A DNA stretch of 64,000 nt from Prinia subflava (Eukaryota; Chordata; Aves; Passeriformes; Cisticolidae): contig NC_086251.1 of assembly GCF_021018805.1 (NCBI RefSeq), positions 46,012,767 to 46,076,766 of the forward strand, given 5' to 3'. This document shows, in pieces, positions 15,301-30,300 of this stretch. Position 1 is the first letter of the stretch; each line of letters starts with the position of its first letter. Below the pieces are notes generated by a model. That model was not told the DNA's origin. It was given only the letters and a program-made list of their open reading frames with translations, and did no database searches. Made by a program: the position numbers and the translations under genes.

Positions 15301-18300
15301 ATCCTCGAATTTATTTTACTAAATACTCTGTTCTCTTTTTCATTTTCATTCAGCAAAAACTCTTGTAGCTTTAATACAGATATACTATAGAAAAATTCAT
15401 TTCAATAGGTAGTGAAATTAGTCCAGTTGTATTTCAAGATTCACAACTTTCTGAGCTACAGAAGCTACTGAAGACCAAAGTAAGGCATTGAAGAGCTTTA
15501 GATATGTTACCTGTACTTCTGATGTAGCAAGGCAACTTTCTGTGTTGCTTCTTCCAATATTTTTTCTTCTTGTAGCCAACCCTTAAGGTAAAATAGCAAT
15601 TGTGGAATGAAATACAAAAAAATTCTACAAAATCAAATGGTTATCGTTTCTTTACACATGCAAATCAACCCTTGACTCTAGTCTTGGAGCTCAGATGCTG
15701 TAATAAGCACAAATAAACCCCAAAAGCACAAATACTGTTTGGAAGTAGTTTTACTCACTTTCCCATCTGTACCTCAACCTTCTTTTCAGTGTAATATACA
15801 ATAAAATTGAAAAGACTGCACGACATCTTTGTTTCTTTGTAATATAAGGTGTCATATCTCACTCCAACCTCAAAGACCTTTACTAAATCTGACAGCCTAG
15901 GGAGCAATAAGATAGAAGGATCACGGAGGCTTCCTAAAAATGATTTGTATTTGCCAGTTTTAAGAAGGATTTAAATTTGTCAATTTAATAATTTAAACGC
16001 ACTAATTTAAAGACAGTACTTACCACTGGAAACAAGGCAAATCTTTGTAGAAACTCCTGAGATTCATACTGATCATAGTCTCCAAAATCCGCTAAAAATA
16101 AAAAAAAATTTGTATTCAAACACTTTTAACAAAATTATTCAAAACCCAATTAATTGCAGCAAGATCTCCAAGTAGCAAACCTCCATCCTATTGAACTACA
16201 ATCTGAAGGCTAAATAACAGAACAAACTAATCAATAATGTTCATAAAGAGAAAAGGTAAAAAAAATCCCCATATTTTTACTGTGTTCAGAAAAATTGGTA
16301 GCACTCCTTGTGAGTGGAGAAGAAGAACTAAAACACTTAATCTGGATGTTATTTAAAAGAAAGGGAAGCACTTCTGACATTTACCAATACAGGTCTTGAG
16401 ACAAATCAGTGTTTAGAATTAACCTATTGTACTGATTTTAAATACAGATCATTCTTGAAACCAGGTGACTTGAAACAGCAAGCACTGCTTCTGTTCATTC
16501 ACCAGCTAAAATTAGTAATCTACCTGGTATAAGCTACTTCAGTCATTGGAGCACATTAATTTAGAACCTGTGCTTTTTTTGACTTGTTTTTTCATTGTGT
16601 TATCAACACATACAGTTCATCTCATATAGGAATTAAAAGGGAAGGTGAAAGCTAAAAGGATGAATATTTTCTATCTGGAAAGAGGGTTATATTGAAAGAT
16701 TTCTATAAAGAATTCACTGAGCAGAGACATTTACACTGTCCTAACACATGGAAATAACAAAGCAAGATTTTTTCAGTTGAAGACCATTAAAACCTGGCTA
16801 GGAGTAAACAGTTTCACTGTTATATAAACAAGGCATAATACAATTTATCCTACTCCACTGGTAACTACATTTTCAAGAAAACATGAGCATCATCTTTATT
16901 GTGATACAACCAATGTATATAACTAAGAAAATTTTAAAAAAAATCTTTGGTTGTATATACTGCCAGTGATTTTAAGTCCTGTTTAATTTTGGCAGTTTTA
17001 CAAAAGCTGTTAAATGTACTGAAGTGGCATTCACTGTGAATGATATACAAATAACAATGTACAAACACACTAAACACAGCTGTTGCCATTACAAACTTTT
17101 GAAAGATTTTGTATCAGACAAGCACGTTGCAAGGAACTCAGACCATGATCAGTACAGGCAGACTCAGGACTGGTGTATACCCTATCCCATCTGACCCTAG
17201 CTAGGAGAAATAAAGCTGCCTTTTTCATAGAGGTGTCACAGAAATGTGTTTTCAGGAGTGATTTGAACACAGAACTGTTAACAGTCTTGCACACTAACTT
17301 GAAATAATCCTACGTGATAGGAAATTTTGGATAAAAAGTGGAAATACAAGTACATTCAAAGTTGCTTATTTATAAAGATATGTCAGAATAAAGTGTCTTC
17401 ATTAACAGAAACACAGGAAGGTTCTGTCAATGTAGGCAGACAACTGAAGCCTTTGCCCCCAAAGGAACTCCATTGTCTAATTCAAATCCAGTTCCTGAAA
17501 GGATATTTTAGATGCCCAGGTACACCTCTGAGGACAGCACAGAAGCAAGTTCAGGGCCACTGATCCAACTGTTCCTCTCCTCAGCCCATATGACAAAATC
17601 CTAAGGAGCAAGCCCCTTCCATACCTTACTGAATTGGGTCTCTTGAGTGACAAGCAATAGAAAATACATCACCAAAGTTTCTAATGCAACATTAGCTAGT
17701 TGGCACAATTTCTTACTTACCCTGAACTGCCAAACCAGCCAGATGTATTGCTTGTTCCAGTGTGCAAGGAATGTTGCCCTCCAAGATATCTTTCTTTAAT
17801 TGCAAGTAATACTGATACCTACACGGGGAAAAAAAAAAGAAAAAGTTAACATGGGCTTCTTAATTTTTACGAGAAAGCAGAAGACTATGCCTGCATTTCC
17901 TATTCCTCTCTGCATTCCCCAGTTTGAGTAATCTTCCTCATCATTTGGACCCACTACTTCAAGGTTTTTTTAAAACTCCTACTTCCCTTAATTTTCATAT
18001 ACCATTCTAGAATCAGTGATCTTAAAGAACCTCCACAATTTCTATCTACTACCAAAAACTCTCTCTTTTTTTCCCCTCTTCCTTCCTTAAAACTGTTGTT
18101 ATTGTCTCTTTACAATGTTCAGTAAACTGCTGCTGGGTTGCTGCATTCTCTTCCAATGGATCGAACAATGTACATTCTCTCAGTTCCAGTACTGACTTTT
18201 ATTTCTGCATTACAACTTCTAACTACACTTTGTTTTCACTTTCAAGGCATCTTTTTTTTTCCTTTTCCTGCATCATCTCTTGTACATGCAGCCACTCCTA

Positions 18301-21300
18301 GCTGTACTGTTTGTCCACAGTCTGAGGCACTATTTGTCTGAATTTTTCTGCCCCTATCAGCTACCCACAGAACTTTCTATCTGGAGCCCAAAACACCTCA
18401 AAATTGCCATTACAGCTACATAGACTTGGCCAAGGAGGAAATCTGTCTTCTGTAACTCTAGTCTGAAAAAGTTATTCCTCATATTATTGTATGTTAACTC
18501 CAGTGAAGTAAGGTATTAATAATGAGAACATGCATTGGAGAACATCCATTCAGTATTAGAAAGGTCAGGTAAAATTCCACATAAATTTTATTCCTGTTAA
18601 TGGACAGCTCTCTTCCAACACTGTTCACTGCCCTGTTAAATACAGTGATAATTTATAAATATTGTTTAGACTCTTGGGGATCCTACTACAAAAACCCAGT
18701 ATATCATATGACAGTACATAACATCCCTACACAACACACACAAGAACAAACAGCTGGGACTAAACCCAGGCCTTAAAAAATGGAAAAGAAAAAGCCCAAG
18801 GCATTTGGGGAATGAGTCTTCCCAGTCATGAAGCAGAAGGTAAGCTCTTTCAATAGAATTGCTATTGTAAGTAAACATATAGATAAAGAATCTTACCATT
18901 ACCTCAACAGAACACACCTCTTTTTAAATCTATAGCCTTTCCATTTCCTGGTGTACATTAAACATATAATTTGCTTGAACATGTTCAATCTCATGATGAA
19001 AAAACCCACAGATTTCTGAAATCAACCCAGACTCAAAGTAAGTACCATCCTCTAGGACACAAACATAAGGTTGACACATAAATTCCTGCTTTCTACCAGG
19101 CTGCACACTGCCAAATTTTTGTTAAATCTCCAGCATAAACACCATATTCTTTAAATAAATGCCAGAGAAGACTATCAAGGTTTTTCAGGCAATTTAGCTT
19201 TCCAATGCAACACCACGGTATTTATCTCGCTCTAGTGTATTCTATTACACCAGCACAGAATCTGAACCACAGACTTTTAAGCCACTAAAACTGCCAAGAA
19301 ATAGCACAAAACTTTGGAGTTTTCAAAACAAAAACTTTCAGAAACTGCACATAAAACCAAAAACTAAAGCTGCCAAACTGTAAAGCAGTACACAACAGCA
19401 CCAGTGACTGCACCAAGAGATCTCCACCTGGTGACCCTGAAAAGCTTTCACATCACAATTAGCAGAAAAGGTGTCTGGCAGGGTATTTTAGGAACAGACA
19501 CAGTTTCATGTAACCACAGAATAAATTACGATTAAAAGGACCTCTGAGTGATCATCTGCTTCAACTCTCCACTCAAAGCAGGCCAAACCCTAAGCTTTTA
19601 TAAGTTAACACAAGCACATATTTTAGAAATAATAATACATGTTTGTAATCCAACTATGGTTTTTATACTCAATTGCCAATTAAAAATAATCATTAAACCA
19701 GAACTATACCCATTAAGCCATTAGAAGCCAACATACAGGCCCATAGGAATAACAGGGTAGTATATATGCTCAATTTCACTTTTCTCCCTGCAGTCAGCAA
19801 CAATTATGTGATGTTCCCCAGTTTCACAGTAGAAACATACACGTAATACCAGATCTAACATCCATATTTATGGCTCAGTGATACACAGGAAAAAAAAAAT
19901 CACAAGCTGAAATGCAGCCCATAGCTTGCCAAAGTACTGTACTAAAAGAACAGAAAATACTGAAAGCAAAGCAAAGAAAGCATAGCTTAATAAAATCTGC
20001 AAGTATTTTGCACAAGATAGATGTCCATGAAAGCAACATATGGATCTTCAAAACAAAACAAAAAACCAAACAAACCCTACCCCCCAAAATTAAAAAGTCA
20101 AACATGAAGGGACTAAAGCAATTAAAAGTCTGACCATGCAGGTATGCCTGCTACCTAAAACAGGTTTGAGCAGATTCCTAAGATCACAAAAATTTAGTTG
20201 CTTGCTTAGTTTATCACATATTTAAATTATTCCAAAGATAACTTAGCATACAGTTTGAACATAAATTCCGCCTAAAATAGTTTTCATTTCTATAAAGGCA
20301 GAAGAGTGGAAAGCAGACAACTTTTAAATAAACTATACATTTCAGAATGTGGAGAGCAAATTTATAAACACATTAAAATTTATACTAAGAGGTTTACCTG
20401 GTAATCTCCTGCTGAAGCTGAGAAACAGTAGGCACATAGAATACTACTCCAAAATACACAGTTGGCTCCAAGGCATATTTGTCCAGCTGCTTTTTCAGAG
20501 GCTTGTCCAGATCTACCCATCTGCGTTGATTCTGCTTATTATAATACCAGAGACTGAAATACGTAATCTGAAAAAGAGGCATTTCAATGATTTTAAAAAG
20601 TTAATATTGTGATATTAGATAAAATGTATTGTATGAAAGTTTTGCTACGTAGAAAGAAATGTTTTAAAACACCAAGTAAGGCTATGAGTTATTGAAAACT
20701 TCAGGGAAGTGCAGAGACATTTACCATGAAAGGCAGACATCCAGATAACCAACTCAGGTACATAAGGTCCCGCACCTAAAACAACCAGAACTACTCTTTG
20801 TTTGGAAACAGTTTCTACCTCTGTTGTGGCAATTCACAGATGCTAGTAGGAGGCATTCCTGTGTGACAGGAAATCTAAGGGAAGTGGGGAAGGCAAAAGG
20901 AAAATGACACGGGACAGCAGTATAGAGCAAAGCATGGCTTCTCTGGGCACCTCGTAGGCAGGCTCACATGGATGCTTGCTGAAGGGCAAAAGAGCACAGG
21001 ACAGCTGCTCAGTCAAAGCTGAGCTCATGAAAGCACATGCTGGCTCACGGCATGAGCAGGAAAACGACCTGATACAGCAGAGCAGGAAGGGATCTTGCCT
21101 GAGTGGGCAACTCCTGAGCAAGCCAAAACACAACGTATGCACTGGAACCACCCGGAGAGGCTGAGGGATGTCACCCTTGGAAGGTCAAAAGCCCACTGGA
21201 CAGCATCTCGAGCAACACAATCTAATTTTTATTAGATCCTCTCCCAGAAGGAGTCTGGATCACAGTGTTTCTCTCTTGCTCCACAGTACAGTTCTAAATA

Positions 21301-24300
21301 CATACTGCAAAGACACACACTAAAATTTAAATTTCTCCACTATGTTTAAATTGGCTAAAATCTACTCCCACAGTACTTATTTCATTCGGTTCTGGACAAG
21401 CAAACAGATGTGGACTGGAAAATATTCATGGCATTATCATAGCAGAAGTAGTTATCATAATAAGAAGTGTTTTAACTGGGGGAGAGAGAAGTGAATGTTA
21501 CGAATTACCAATTAGGTATTTACATGAAAATTCTCCAGGTCTCTGCTACATAAACTTTAATGTATGTAGAAACTGTAGAAATACCAAAACCTTTAATCCA
21601 ATATTTTTCCTTTCATATTTTCAGACGTTTTTAAGTTACACAAAATAAAGCTTTTAAGAATTAAGTTTTATAAAGCAAAGGGAATATTTATCATGGTTTC
21701 TCTAAACCAATAATTTCTGTGAACTAGTCATGGAAAAATTGTCTCCGAAGGAAAAAAGTATTTACTGTTGTTTTCTCAAGAGCTCTAGCATTTTGGTATT
21801 GTGGAACACAGATTTGAAATTCATTGGGGAGCAACAGCTCTTAGTAGAAAAAGGCCACTTCAGTACATTCCTGCAAAAACTCACCCATATACAGATCTGA
21901 AAATTCTTATACATCTTCTTAGTTTACAGTCTAAACAGGATGAAGAGTCCACTCTCATGGGATTCCAGGTTTTTCTTACAGCTCTGACAGGATGGCTGTG
22001 TGTTCAACAGCCACAGCTCGGGCACACATACCCCATCCCAAACTTCATGGACAGCAACTGAATCAGACCTGTCCACGTCAGCACAGACTATCAAGTATTT
22101 TGAGGCACAAAGGTTAAGGGGTAGAATTAAATTAGTAAAACTATCTATTCCATGAAACCATTTTGTCTGGGATATTAGCAAAAGTAGGAAATTAGAGCCT
22201 GCTCTAAGGCATAATGCTTCTTTGGCACTGCTTACTAGCAAAATGTACTTCTTTGCTCCTCTCTAAATTAGCATAAACACAGTTCTAAGTGATTGCTGGT
22301 GGGTTTTGGTGTTTGGGGCTTTTTTTCCCCAAGGTTTAAAAAAAATCCTTTAAGTTCAAATTAGTGCTAGCTACCATGTAATCCTAAAATTAGTATTTAT
22401 AAGATAAGAAAAATAAATATCTTCAGACAAAATCTGCCTTTTTAACCTTGAGATGCTTTCTATAAACTCTAAAACAATTCTGGTCCTCTGATAAAAAGAC
22501 AGCCTATAATACAGAAAATCAATTGAATTTGAACTGTTCATAAAAGAAAAAAAGGGTTTTTTCTGTATAGAGGAAGATATCTATAGAAAGTGCAGAATGG
22601 GAAAATTTAACAGTCACAGTAGAGAACCAGACTATTCCCAAATCAGAAACAGAGTTCTCTGTAAAGCAAATCCTACAAACCAAATTTTTCTCAGGTGGAC
22701 ACTGTGTGCCCATCATTCCTAAATTTTGAAAGCCAAGAGTAAATTTAGAGAGTCATAAATACTTTGAGCTTCAAGAGGACAAAAGAAATATGGCTCTGAA
22801 TATAAACAACACATTTCTCATTTCCCAGTCCAGGCACACAAAGTTTGCTTGATGCCTTAAATGATATTTTATTTCTATTCTTCAGTCCCCCAATCATTAG
22901 GTGACTACCCCCCACAAGCATATTGTGAAGACAGTACCTTAAATTCAATAAGATATTAGGGAAAAATTCCAAACCGTAGTACCACAGAAACTCTGTTACA
23001 ACAGAAATACTGTGTTCACTGCCATATCACATGTTAAAAAGGATAAAATGTACTGAGTGACTGACTATGCCTTAATCCTCCCTGCAGACTGAGTAAGGAA
23101 AGGAATGCGTGTAGAAAGGTGTATTTCTCTTTCATCACTAGACTGTTAACAGCATGCACTCAGTGACAGGAGCCAAAGTCAGGCTATGATGCTGACATCT
23201 GCTCTGACCCAGCCCACTTCTCTGACAGGACAAGCACAGCAGCCTTGGGCTGAGCACTGCCTAAAATGTGGAACCACAACATTCTGGGCAAGGGCCATGG
23301 CAGAGACTGAAAGCAAAGGGTAAGAGCTACAGCTGAAAGACTTCTATAGATGATATCACACAAACACATTCGTAAACCATGAAACGCAGCCCCAAAAAAG
23401 TACAGCAATTGTTTGAATAAACTCACTTGCACCCTTGGTGTACTTAAACCTCATAGAAGTACACGTGTTTAACAAATGTGAGGAGAAAGAGACCACAAAC
23501 ATTGCCAGTGTTTCAAAAGCTCTGATGTAAAACACTCCTGGGTCTACACCCTGAATTTAAACTGATTGTATAGACTATTTTTAAGGCATGATGATCACTT
23601 GAGTAGATCTATTTCTTTGAAATGCTGACTGCTGTTTCTTGCCTACACACAGAACTGAGCAGTTACTGGCATAATGGACTAAGGAAAATGTTTCCACATT
23701 TTAAAATATCCTCTGGAATCCAGCATATCTTTCTACAAGCCATGCAAAATACTACAGACCAAAGCTGTTCTTCTTACTTCTATGCAAACCTTTCACTTCA
23801 CTTCAAGGGCAGAATTTGATCCTGTGAGTTTTCAGAGGAGCTTATGCACCCTGGAATATTCGCACTGATTAAAATAGAACCCACTTTTATTCATTGCTAA
23901 AACATTTTATTATTAGCAGCTCAGGACAACATCCAGTGCTAAAACGAATGGCATGACATAATTCTTAAAATATGTTAAGCTGTTAAGATTAACACTACTT
24001 TGAGGTTCGTTTATTTTAGTGACTTATTCATGACCCAACCCCTCTGAAGAAAATCAAATAGAAATAAAAAGAACATATAATTTCTGCACAGTTAATTTCT
24101 ATCTATTTGTTTTCTGACACTAGAGACAGTAAATATTTTTGCACAAAATTTCAAGAGCTGTCAAGAACACAAAAATACCAAAAGCCCCACACAGTATTTA
24201 CAGCTCACAAGTTGGTGGGAGTGACTTCGTCACCGAAGTCACCCAGACTTCCTGAGCTATGCAGAGGAGTTTCACCAGGTATGAGTACCACAAAACTACA

Positions 24301-27300
24301 TTACTGCAGGTGACTATATTAGATCTTTTGGCATGATGTACAGTGAAAGCTGGAGAAGTGGGGCAGCCTCAAGAGGAGACAAAGTAAAATCTTACTGTGG
24401 ACTTCAATTGCCTAAGAGCAGGACACAGAGAGAGAAAATAGAGCCAGAGTCTTCTTGGAAGTAATCACTGCAAGTATGAGAAGCACTGGGGACAAGCTGC
24501 AACGTGGGAAATTCCAATTAGATCATGAAAAAAATTTCACAACAAGACTAGCCAAACACTGGAACAGATAGCCAAAAGAGGTGTCAAATCTTTTTTCTTG
24601 GAGGCACCTGGATGGTAAACCCACCCAAGCAAACCCTGAAGCACCTGATCCTCCTGAGCAGAGGGTAGGGCCATGCAGCCCCTGAAGATCTCCTGAGGTA
24701 TAGCAGTCTTCAAAATTTTTTTCAACCTCACATATTTAATAATACATTTTCCAGTTAATTTCCATTACTATAATCCTGTACACTAATCCTGTACTATAAA
24801 TCTTACAGAATATGGCATAGATTACAAATAGGCTGGAAAGGAGAATTGTTTTCTAATGGTTAATACAGCACCTCCTAATTAATGCATTTGGTTACCTGCC
24901 TCAAGGGTACCTGAGGAATCACCATCCTAAGATCTGATGCAAAAATTCAGAAAAGAGAAAACAACAGAAGAATGCATTCAAAATGAATGTTCAAGCTTTT
25001 CCTCTTTTACACTGGTACATACAAATACAACAAACCATAAGACTTCCCTGATCAGAATGCTGAAAACACCTTCTCATTATTGAAGGATAAGCACTGCAGT
25101 TAAACTCTTAAAATCTCATTTAGCCCAGGGGCTCCACCATGTCTAGCTTTATAATATGCTTGGATACAGAACAGCTCCTGGTATCAGGATAGCACAGTTT
25201 AAATAAACCACATGCAGGAGAACTGGGTCAATAATCTTGTACTAAGCACAACTGGCAGATACCAAATGAAAGCTTTTCCCTACGCCCAGTGTTAAGAGCT
25301 ACAGGAGACAACAGGCCTGGAAAATTCTCCAGAAACTTTTTTCACAGCAGACAACCTCCTCCACAAAACCTCCCAATCCCTAGAGAAAGGACTTGGAGCA
25401 GCCTGGACTGGCCAGTGTACAATAGCCAAGACTTCCTGGAAGTGGTGGAGAAAAAACCCTCTGTGACTCTCATCATGTACCAGCCTCCAAGGAGAAAACG
25501 GCACTTCTCTATATACTACCATGACCAATTCTTGCAGAAATAGGAGTTCGCTGACAAAAATCCCTCCCTTTCCCCCCATACTGAAGATATGTACTGTAGG
25601 GTATTTTTGTCTATACAGTTTTTGTTCTAGCACTGAGAAGCTCTTCAACTGTAGCTGCAGGAGGGAATATTTAGCCGAGCAGCTATATGAACAACGAGAC
25701 AATTTATTTTGTAATGGAAACATTTTTTCCAACACTTCCACACACAATTATTTCTTCTAACTACTCTAATATGGATTTCACAAATGCTATTTAAACAAAG
25801 CTATTGCCAACTATAGTTTAAAGCAAAACAGAAGGGATAAGAAATAAGCACACAAATCAGTATGTTGCAAGGTAATCTGATGTATTCTAGTTTATTCAAA
25901 TGAAGAACTGTACAAATCACAATACACTGTGTTTCACACCCTTCAAATATATTGAATAAAAATCTTCTAACAGGCAAGGAAGATTCTACTTATCAGGACA
26001 GGTGACAAGAAAAACTGACTAATTTACAAACCGAAGAGCCATACCTCCATAGTGCACAGAAAACATGATATTCAAGACATATTTTAACCTCTGGCAGAGA
26101 TAGGTCATGAACCAGAAATGCAGAAATATACTTTTTGGGAAAAAAAAAATCATGTTACTTTTTCCCACCACCGTTCAAGGCTCTGAGAAGGATGAATTCA
26201 TATAACTGCTTTTGACTTCCACCTAACACATCACTGACATTAGAAGAAGTATCATGTTCCCATTCATCAGAGGCTTAAGTTCTGATTGCTTTACTAGAGG
26301 AAAAAGTCAAATTTCAAGGCAGTCTAAAAATATTAAACAATAAATTAATGCCTTTGCTTCAGAATCAAAGAAAACCTCTTCTGTCAAAATTGGCATAAAA
26401 CTGTACAGCAATTCACTGACATTATGGTAAACAAAATGCAATTAAATGGTATATTCAAATTCTGAGTTAACTTTATAAAAATGCTAAAGAAATCAGGGGC
26501 AAGGCTTCCTAACTGCCACTATTGTTTTCATGGAAAAGCCTGATTTTTTTGTGCTTCTCATATAATAAGAGTGAGTGCAAACCCTAACCTGAATGCATAT
26601 CGTCTTTTCCTTAGAGAAAGGAAAAAAACTACAATAATTGAACTGAGGCAGTTACTGATTTTTGCCTGACTGCTCTATCCTTCAATTTATCTTCGTTCCT
26701 AAATTACAATTATCACACTCATATAATTAATATTTGTTTTAGATGGATTCAAATTTGCTATTCAATAAAGTAGCATCTTTTAAACTAATCAGATTACACG
26801 TGAAAGATCTGCATTCTTATAGACTTCCTCCACGTCAATTTCTCCTTTCCTATTATAAGGAAAATCTGGTTCAGGGAGGCAACCACAGCAGTTCAGCTAC
26901 GAGCACTGCTTCTGCTCTTATTTCTGCAAGCAGCAGCTAAAACATTGCCAGACTTTGATACAAGACATAAACATAATTATGTTAATGATCCCTCTGTCAT
27001 AACCTGGCCCAACTCTTACCTGTCAGTCAATATGGTTACTGATACATATAGACATAAGAATATTTATGGTTGCACTCGGTCTAATTTTAAAAATACTCTT
27101 TTCATATGAAAAACACATTTAAGAAAACACCACAATGAATTAAAGGTATTTTTTTGTGTTTTCTCCAAAAGAGAACTGATGATTTAGAGTTCAGCGCAAA
27201 GTTTTACAGCATAGTTCAAGCATTTCCAAAGCACTGTTTCAGAACTTTGAAGTTATTCAGGATCCAGATAACCTTGGTTCCTTTTCCTCTGCACGTCCAA

Positions 27301-30300
27301 AACAAACACAGGAACTTCCATAAGCACAACACATACACTGCACAGAAGCTCCCTGCCATTAGTTCTTGTACTCTACCACATATCTGCAGTTAAGTCAGAA
27401 TTTGCTTGTGCACAGTAGCAGAATTTGCCCCCTCTCTCTGGTTTAGAAGTGCTATTACAAAAAAACAACAAAAATCCGACATGAGAAAGACACCAGTTAT
27501 AACATCTCCTGCCAAACCTAGCTATATTACAGTGTTTTAAAAATCCCTATCTTTACAAGGATTTCAATTGCATACTCATGTCATGGATGCAAGATTAGCA
27601 CTGTTGTATGTACTTTTTAAGGTGGTTAACCACCAGAGCTGTCAGCAGTTTTTCAAAACTTGTGATTCCAAAATGGTTTTCTGTAACAGCCTTTTGCATA
27701 AATCATGTTTGGTTATAGTTCCCTCACAGGATAAAAGACAGACTGTGCTACACAGGGTAAGTAACTTATGTTCACTCTTCCCTTTGGCTTCTTTCCCCAG
27801 TTCCTCAGTTAAAGAGAGCTGGACTACATACTCGTTCCTGATGAGTCACATTCTAGGAATACCAGAAGATACTCAGTTTAATGAATTCATTTCACTTTTC
27901 TCTAAAGCTTACCTATCATTCAGTTAAAAAATAAAATTGTCAACGTATATAAATCTTCCTAAATGCTAACTATGGGGCCATACTAGTATACAACTTCGAA
28001 ACTGAGAAGTACTAATTGGAAAATCAAAAGGAAGAGTGTTTAGCCATGCAATGCATAATTTGAAGATTATTCATTTACATAAAGATGTGTTAAAACAAAT
28101 ATCTTAAAAGATGGCACACTATTAAAAATAGTTTGGTCCACTGTCCAAATTCAGTAATTCCCAACTACAGTAGAGAGAAAGAGGTATTTACAAATGTTAC
28201 CACTGAATGTGTAAAAAATGGTAGATATTCCCCTAATGCCTCATGCAATAAACTGTTTTGAAGATGCTTGAGAACTGCTTGTCCTAACTGCGTAGGCCAT
28301 ATACAGTAATCTGAAACTGATACCTTGGATTTGAGAATAGTCCTGAGTCTCGGTACTCAGATTAACAGTCATACTTTCATGTTTAACACTTGGAATTCAA
28401 CTTCGTGCTTTAAGGCTGCTCAGTGCACTAAAGATACGCAACTTCTTACAGAAATACTTTGTATTTTACTGTATCAAAGACTAAAGTTGTTTTTGCAGAT
28501 TTAAGAGAAGTGCTGAACATATACTTTCTGAAAACTTTCTACTAAGCAAGCCATCAGGAATGATCCAGTATCTGCTTGGCAAATCTGACTATTTAAAGGC
28601 AGAACAACTTTTTGTGAATGCAAGCTCTGGAAAGTAATTTATATCCCTATTTTCCATTCCCTTTTATTGCAACACATTTTCCTGCCAAAATAATCCGTGC
28701 AAGAATGCATGACTGAAGGAATCTGCTCAGAGTTCAATAGTGTACTGTCAACTCCCTTATTCTGATATATGACTCTTAATTGAGGGAATTGCATCTCTTG
28801 CTCTCTTCTATTAAAAAAAAAAAAAAAAGAAAAAAAAGAGATAATGAAGAATAGCTGAAAAAACTGCATCTCCAGCACTCTGTGACTAGTTCAACAGAAG
28901 CTAGTAGTCACCATTCAGGAAGACAAAGCCTTTGCATTTTGCAAACAGTAAAAATTCTATACTTTCTGTGACTTAGAAGTTACATCTGAAAGTGGACAGA
29001 TAAAACTGACAAAATTTTTCACACAACAATAATTGAATTCTAAATATATTATATCCAATGGGTTCCAAGTAAACTCTACAGGTAAGGCTACAAGCATAGC
29101 TAGATTCTCCTTTTACTAGAAGGAGAAAGATTAAAACAAGAAGGCGCATAACCTTGCAAAGAATTGCATTTTCCAAAATAACTGCACACTAAAAAAATAC
29201 TTGGGAGACTCTACAAGAATGCATGTTGCAATTGAAAACAACCACAATAAAGAAACTCTTATAGATTAATGGCTTCACACCTATTTCACCTTTTATTATT
29301 CTTTAAACAGAAAAAATAAAACACATTTCTAAGAACAAACAACTATATATAACATTTCCCACTGAGGAATCCTACAGTAATGCATGGTTTCTAAAGTAAC
29401 AAATGTTTGCAGGATTGAGTTCTAAATATATTTGCTCATTATTTGAGCAAAGTTACCAACAGTTGCCACTGCTTGACAATAAAAAGATAATTTTTAAAAG
29501 ATCATAGTTATAAATGCAAATGTTTATTATTATTTTCACAATTACTTATATTTTGGTTACCTAAAGCCAAGGTTTTCATCCTGTATTTGAATCCCATAAT
29601 CCAAAGGTCATTCTATGGCAGACCACATAACAGAACAAAGCCATATTTTCCAGAACAAAGTTAGCAACACTAAACTTGTATCACTAGTTCTCTCTCTTTC
29701 CTGCCCCCCAGAAGTGCACATGCTGTCACAGCTCAATGACTCCAAAATCAACTAAACTAAACCTTTCAGACTCTAGGGGGAAATGTCAGTTCACCCAGGA
29801 TTGAGACCATTCAAATACTGCATTCAAACCACCTGTGCTCAACGATGTTATAAAATAATGGCACTGGTTAATATATTGGTCATCTATGTAGATTTCTATT
29901 AACATTTTGAAGCTTAGCATTTCACGAGCAATTCACTTAACACAGGAGATGTAGGAATAATCACTTAATGTGTGGAAGAGTAAATTTCAGTTCCAAAAGA
30001 ATCTTTTAAAATACCAAGTAAGGAGATTTTAGGGGAAAAAGTCAGGTTGAACAGATATTTACATATTCAAATAGCACAAACCAAGTCTCGTCATAATGCC
30101 AGCACTCAATTTATATGACTATATACGGGCTCCAAGACAGTGTCTACAAATACAATTGTGGTATTTAAACAAGCAAGATACATTTGGTAACTGGTACACT
30201 TATCACATTTTATGCTTTAGATTCTTTTCACAGCACTAATCCATCAGACAAAAACCTACATGCACACAAATAACACACTGCCTTATGACCCAAGTCTTGC

